Source of the DNA: Cellvibrionaceae bacterium
Lineage (GTDB): Bacteria; Pseudomonadota; Gammaproteobacteria; Pseudomonadales; Cellvibrionaceae
Assembly (NCBI GenBank): GCA_021151615.1
Contig: JAGKXA010000170.1
Coordinates: 1 to 9,342 of the forward strand
DNA length: 9,342 nucleotides
Direction: 5' to 3'
Positions 6,323 through 9,342 of the stretch are shown here, piece after piece. The notes under the pieces were generated by a model. It did not search any database, was not told the DNA's origin, and saw nothing but the letters and a program-made list of their open reading frames with translations. Position 1 is the stretch's first letter; every line of letters begins with the position of its first letter. Both the position numbers and the translations under genes were made by a program.

Positions 6323-6356
6323 AAAAAACCTTGCTCCTTCCGGAGCAAGGTTTTTT
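6323..6356 (-). terminator. Strong terminator after the TonB-dependent receptor gene
   Basis: AAAAAACCTTGCTCC (6323-6337), loop TTCC, GGAGCAAGGTTTTTT (6342-6356) is a perfect 15-bp stem with A and T tracts on both sides, 14 nt past the receptor's stop codon. On the minus strand it ends in seven T. It separates the receptor transcript from bgl35A. The symmetry would also let it act on plus-strand transcripts. Confidence 0.93.
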
Positions 6357-6370
6357 AAGCGTATTACCAA

Positions 6371-9307
6371 TTAAAACTTGGCGCGCAGGCCAATTGCGAA
6401 ACGAGCATCCTGCGCATAGGAATATGCCACATGATCACCCGCGCCATTTTGGTCGATGATACCTACGGTTTTCTCTTTCAGCAGATTGGTTGCTTCTCCG
6501 GAAACAGTGTAGTTATCGAGGAAGGTGTAGCTGATGGACGCATCCAGCTGACCGTAATCATCGTTATATACGGGGATACGAGCCTTACCGTCTGCACCAT
6601 CGTTAAAGTCTGGATCAAATCCATTACCTCCCCAAGTGATCAGGTATTTGCTACGCCAGGAATAAGCCAGGCGCGCAGAGAAACCATCTTTTTCATACAT
6701 ACCAACAATGTTGAATGCATTTTTGGACAGTTGATCAATTGGTAGCTGTCCATACAACGAACGGTCAGTGTCAACCGGAGCGGCGCCGGTTGTCGTTCCC
6801 GCAGGAGGCAGTGGAATTTTTGCTTTGCTATCAATATAGGTGTAGTTCGCTTGAACACCCAAGCCATCAAATGGTGCAGGCAGGGAATCAAAGAATTTGT
6901 TTACACCCACCTCCAGACCATTAATTTCCCCCGAACCAATATTCGCCAACCAAGTTGCATCCCCCGAATAGGAACCATTTGTAGCTGACTCCAACGCAAA
7001 TGGAGTGACGCCTTTCCTAAAGAAATCTTCAACTTCCTTTCTGAATACGGACAAATGAGCCATGCCACCATTGTCATCGAAATACCACTCTGTAGACAGG
7101 TCAAACTGAATGGCAGTCATTGGCTCCAGGTACGGATTAGTATCCATACTGACAGTATGTTTATACTGATCTGGACTGGTTGGCTGACCGGTCACTCCGT
7201 CTTTAACATTATGAGTTACCGTAATTCTCGCTTGCATATCCGAGAAGCTTGGAGCCCAAATTGCTTTAGAAGCTGCAAAACGGAAGAACAAGTCATCAGT
7301 CGCCTTCAAGCGCATATTCAAGCTTGGCAAAACATGCGTGTAACTATTTTGCGCATCAAATGGCTCTGTTGATCTGGGCGCAATCTCAGCACCGCTCGGT
7401 AACGCCCACCGCTCGATAATTAATGTACCGTGAGCAGTACCGTCAGTTTGTACTACGCGAACACCAACATTACCATCGATTGGCATCGCGAGATCATCAA
7501 ATCCATAGTTGGCCATCAGGTAGGTTGCAACAGTTTTTTCTTCTTGCGAGTTTGCGTAGTCAGGATTATTCAAACGCTCCCAATCAATGTACACAACATC
7601 ATTACACGCCCAGGAAAATGGCTCGCTGGGGCAAGTACTGTTGACTGCATCAGTCGTTGCTCTAAAGTTTTTGGTTGCTGCCGCAGAATAAAGATAGCCC
7701 GCCGCTGGAACAGCCACATCCCCACGTTGGAAATTATCGAAAGAATACAATGACAGGAACTGAGAGGCCTGATCTGCAGTTACTTTCGGCAAAGTATTCT
7801 TATCATATCCATTCAGCCAAGTAGCATAACGAGTGTTCCAGTCATAGCCAGTATTGATATTGTCCGCCGTCTTTTCTGAATATCTCATCCCAGCTTTAAC
7901 AGACTTAATTACTGCACCATCAAAATCATATTCAGCATCGAAACGCCCCGTTTTCGCTTCGGCGTTGTTGCGCTCGAAGTGAGTCATTTCCTGACCAAGA
8001 CTATAGTTTGAAAAATTCGCCATGTAATTTGGATCAAGCAGGATCGTTGGCGTTTCTGTGCCAATACCGTCCATATAAGCTTTTTCCGGGATTACCTTCA
8101 AACCTAACGTGTAATCATCCACGGTTGCTTCTGCTTTTACGTATTGAATATCAGCAGAAAACTTCCAGTGATCATCCGGACTCCACTTGATACCCGTTGA
8201 GTAATCCGTTGTTTTGGAAATGTTGTTCGCCCAGCGCGTACTGGTGCCAAAATCCAAACCCCATTGCGCCGGATTGGCAACAGTTACTGTACCTGACTGC
8301 ATTGCGCCGTTAGCATCGTAAACCCAATCATCATCAGTAGTTGGAACCAGGGCTTGATCACCGTTTGCACCCTCCAGGAAGAATGCATTTTCGTCGTAGG
8401 TGGTGTCGTGCTTGCTTTGGAACGCCGTGAAATAAAGTTCGGTATTGTCGTTAGGTGCCCACTGCAATGCGAGGTAGCCGCCTTCACGCGTACTTTCATA
8501 ATCGTTGCGACGCCAGTCAACGCCTTTTGAAACCCAGACATCCTCACCATCGATTTCACGTGGCAAAAACGCGCGGGTGTAAACCTGATCAGAGCGGCTG
8601 GATAAATCCGAAGTCGACGCGTTAATCAAAACACCAAATTCACCTGCGTTTGTCTCCCAGCGATTGCTATACAAGCCGGAATACTCGCCGTTGGTTTCTT
8701 TTAATTGATCGCCATAGTTTGCTTTCGTGGAAAAGCTCACCAATTGACCATCGGAATCAAACGGCATGCGAGTGCGCAAGTTTACGGTACCGCCTAATCC
8801 ACCTTCGATCATATCGGCAGATGGACTTTTGTAAGTGTCCACGGCATACATCAATTCGGCCGGAACGTCTTCAAAACTTAAACCACGGCCACTGGCTGCC
8901 GAAAACACATCGCGACCATTTAACTCGGCGCGAACTTGAGACAAACCGCGCACAGCAACACCGCTACCTTCTGCTGCCGGATGCTCAGCGTCATTGTTGG
9001 TGTAACGACCTACTGTCACGCCGGGCACACGTTGCAAGGCTTCAGTCACACTGCGATCAGGCAATTTACCGATGTCTTCCGCAACAATGGAATCCACCAC
9101 TACGCTGGAATTCTTTTTAATGTCTTGCGCGGACTGAATACTCGCGCGCTGACCGCTAACAATAACTTCTTCAACTTGTTCATTAGCCGCTTGAGCAACG
9201 GACTGTATTGCGAAACCTGCAGATCCAATCGCCAGTGACAAGCTGGAAACCCATTTGATGTAGTGCGGCAGTTTCTTTTTCAAAAACATTTTATTTTTTG
9301 TGGTCAT
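6371..9307 (-). CDS. TonB-dependent outer-membrane receptor, probable xyloglucan-oligosaccharide transporter
   Basis: This 978-residue receptor is predicted to import oligosaccharides across the outer membrane using TonB-ExbBD energy. Residues 1-40 form a Sec signal peptide ending SVAQA before ANEQ. A TonB-box-like EEVIVSGQR lies at 46-54. The plug domain (about 65-180) has IGKLPDRSVTEALQRVPGV (79-97) and the GLGGTVNLRTR end (170-180). The rest is a 22-strand-type beta-barrel ending in LRAKF with terminal Phe, as outer-membrane proteins do. The pattern fits the long TonB-Xanth-Caul receptors (TIGR01782 type) tied to complex carbohydrates. Its only two cysteines, 559 and 568, are close together in a likely loop. 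GGAG lies 6 nt before the ATG at 9307; Met7 has no such site. Substrate is inferred from the neighbouring xyloglucan glycosidases; the sequence alone does not fix it. Confidence 0.93.
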   Translation of the reverse strand: MTTKNKMFLKKKLPHYIKWVSSLSLAIGSAGFAIQSVAQAANEQVEEVIVSGQRASIQSAQDIKKNSSVVVDSIVAEDIGKLPDRSVTEALQRVPGVTVGRYTNNDAEHPAAEGSGVAVRGLSQVRAELNGRDVFSAASGRGLSFEDVPAELMYAVDTYKSPSADMIEGGLGGTVNLRTRMPFDSDGQLVSFSTKANYGDQLKETNGEYSGLYSNRWETNAGEFGVLINASTSDLSSRSDQVYTRAFLPREIDGEDVWVSKGVDWRRNDYESTREGGYLALQWAPNDNTELYFTAFQSKHDTTYDENAFFLEGANGDQALVPTTDDDWVYDANGAMQSGTVTVANPAQWGLDFGTSTRWANNISKTTDYSTGIKWSPDDHWKFSADIQYVKAEATVDDYTLGLKVIPEKAYMDGIGTETPTILLDPNYMANFSNYSLGQEMTHFERNNAEAKTGRFDAEYDFDGAVIKSVKAGMRYSEKTADNINTGYDWNTRYATWLNGYDKNTLPKVTADQASQFLSLYSFDNFQRGDVAVPAAGYLYSAAATKNFRATTDAVNSTCPSEPFSWACNDVVYIDWERLNNPDYANSQEEKTVATYLMANYGFDDLAMPIDGNVGVRVVQTDGTAHGTLIIERWALPSGAEIAPRSTEPFDAQNSYTHVLPSLNMRLKATDDLFFRFAASKAIWAPSFSDMQARITVTHNVKDGVTGQPTSPDQYKHTVSMDTNPYLEPMTAIQFDLSTEWYFDDNGGMAHLSVFRKEVEDFFRKGVTPFALESATNGSYSGDATWLANIGSGEINGLEVGVNKFFDSLPAPFDGLGVQANYTYIDSKAKIPLPPAGTTTGAAPVDTDRSLYGQLPIDQLSKNAFNIVGMYEKDGFSARLAYSWRSKYLITWGGNGFDPDFNDGADGKARIPVYNDDYGQLDASISYTFLDNYTVSGEATNLLKEKTVGIIDQNGAGDHVAYSYAQDARFAIGLRAKF

Positions 9308-9342
9308 GATTTTCTCCAGTTAGCATTATTTTTGACTACCCC
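9308..9342 (-). promoter_or_regulatory. Ribosome-binding region of the TonB-dependent receptor
   Basis: Only 35 nt upstream of the receptor are present. They contain CTGGAG 6 nt before the ATG, a good Shine-Dalgarno match that decides the start. No promoter can be placed in the short remainder. Confidence 0.75.

Noticed and set aside
8650..9120. Plus-strand open frame of 156 codons opposite the receptor.
   Set aside because: It is antisense to the signal-peptide, TonB-box and plug region of the receptor. Its His/Arg-rich composition is typical of shadow frames.

Overview
The window looks like part of the chromosome of a saprophytic gammaproteobacterium, most likely a Cellvibrio. The reasons are moderate GC, a long TonB-dependent receptor of the Xanthomonas/Caulobacter/Cellvibrio type, and the gene set itself. 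That set has the order and architecture I recall for the xyloglucan utilization locus (XyGUL) of Cellvibrio japonicus: xyl31A, bgl35A, then a TonB-dependent transporter. Species and identity are inferred from memory; no database was consulted. All intact genes are on the minus strand, so the locus reads from right to left.

Layout in transcription order. The TonB-dependent receptor (9307-6371) ends at a strong hairpin terminator (6323-6356). The GH35 beta-galactosidase bgl35A (6129-4423) has its own promoter-like region and a 16-nt dyad 115 bp upstream. Its stop codon abuts a C/G-rich inverted-repeat, MITE-like element (about 4222-4426). That element encloses the probable promoter region of the GH31 alpha-xylosidase xyl31A (4187-1203), a lipoprotein with a PA14 insertion, which ends at a terminator (1149-1180). 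The 737-bp gap at 466-1202 holds no intact gene. It carries a REP pair in inverted orientation around a decayed, internally deleted RAYT (REP-associated tyrosine transposase) gene, plus a third REP-like palindrome of another family. The left edge (1-465) is the N-terminal part of a YhbW-like flavin-dependent oxidoreductase that has no evident link to xyloglucan.

How the genes work together (known for the families, inferred here): the receptor imports xyloglucan oligosaccharides across the outer membrane, Bgl35A removes side-chain galactose, and Xyl31A then removes the exposed non-reducing-end alpha-xylose so that beta-glucosidases elsewhere can degrade the glucan backbone. A fucosidase such as Afc95A would be expected to the right of the window.

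The enzymatic system is a described one. The less expected content is in the non-coding DNA: the RAYT remnant between matching REPs, the inverted-repeat element between bgl35A and xyl31A, and a similar dyad upstream of both glycosidase genes that may be a shared operator.
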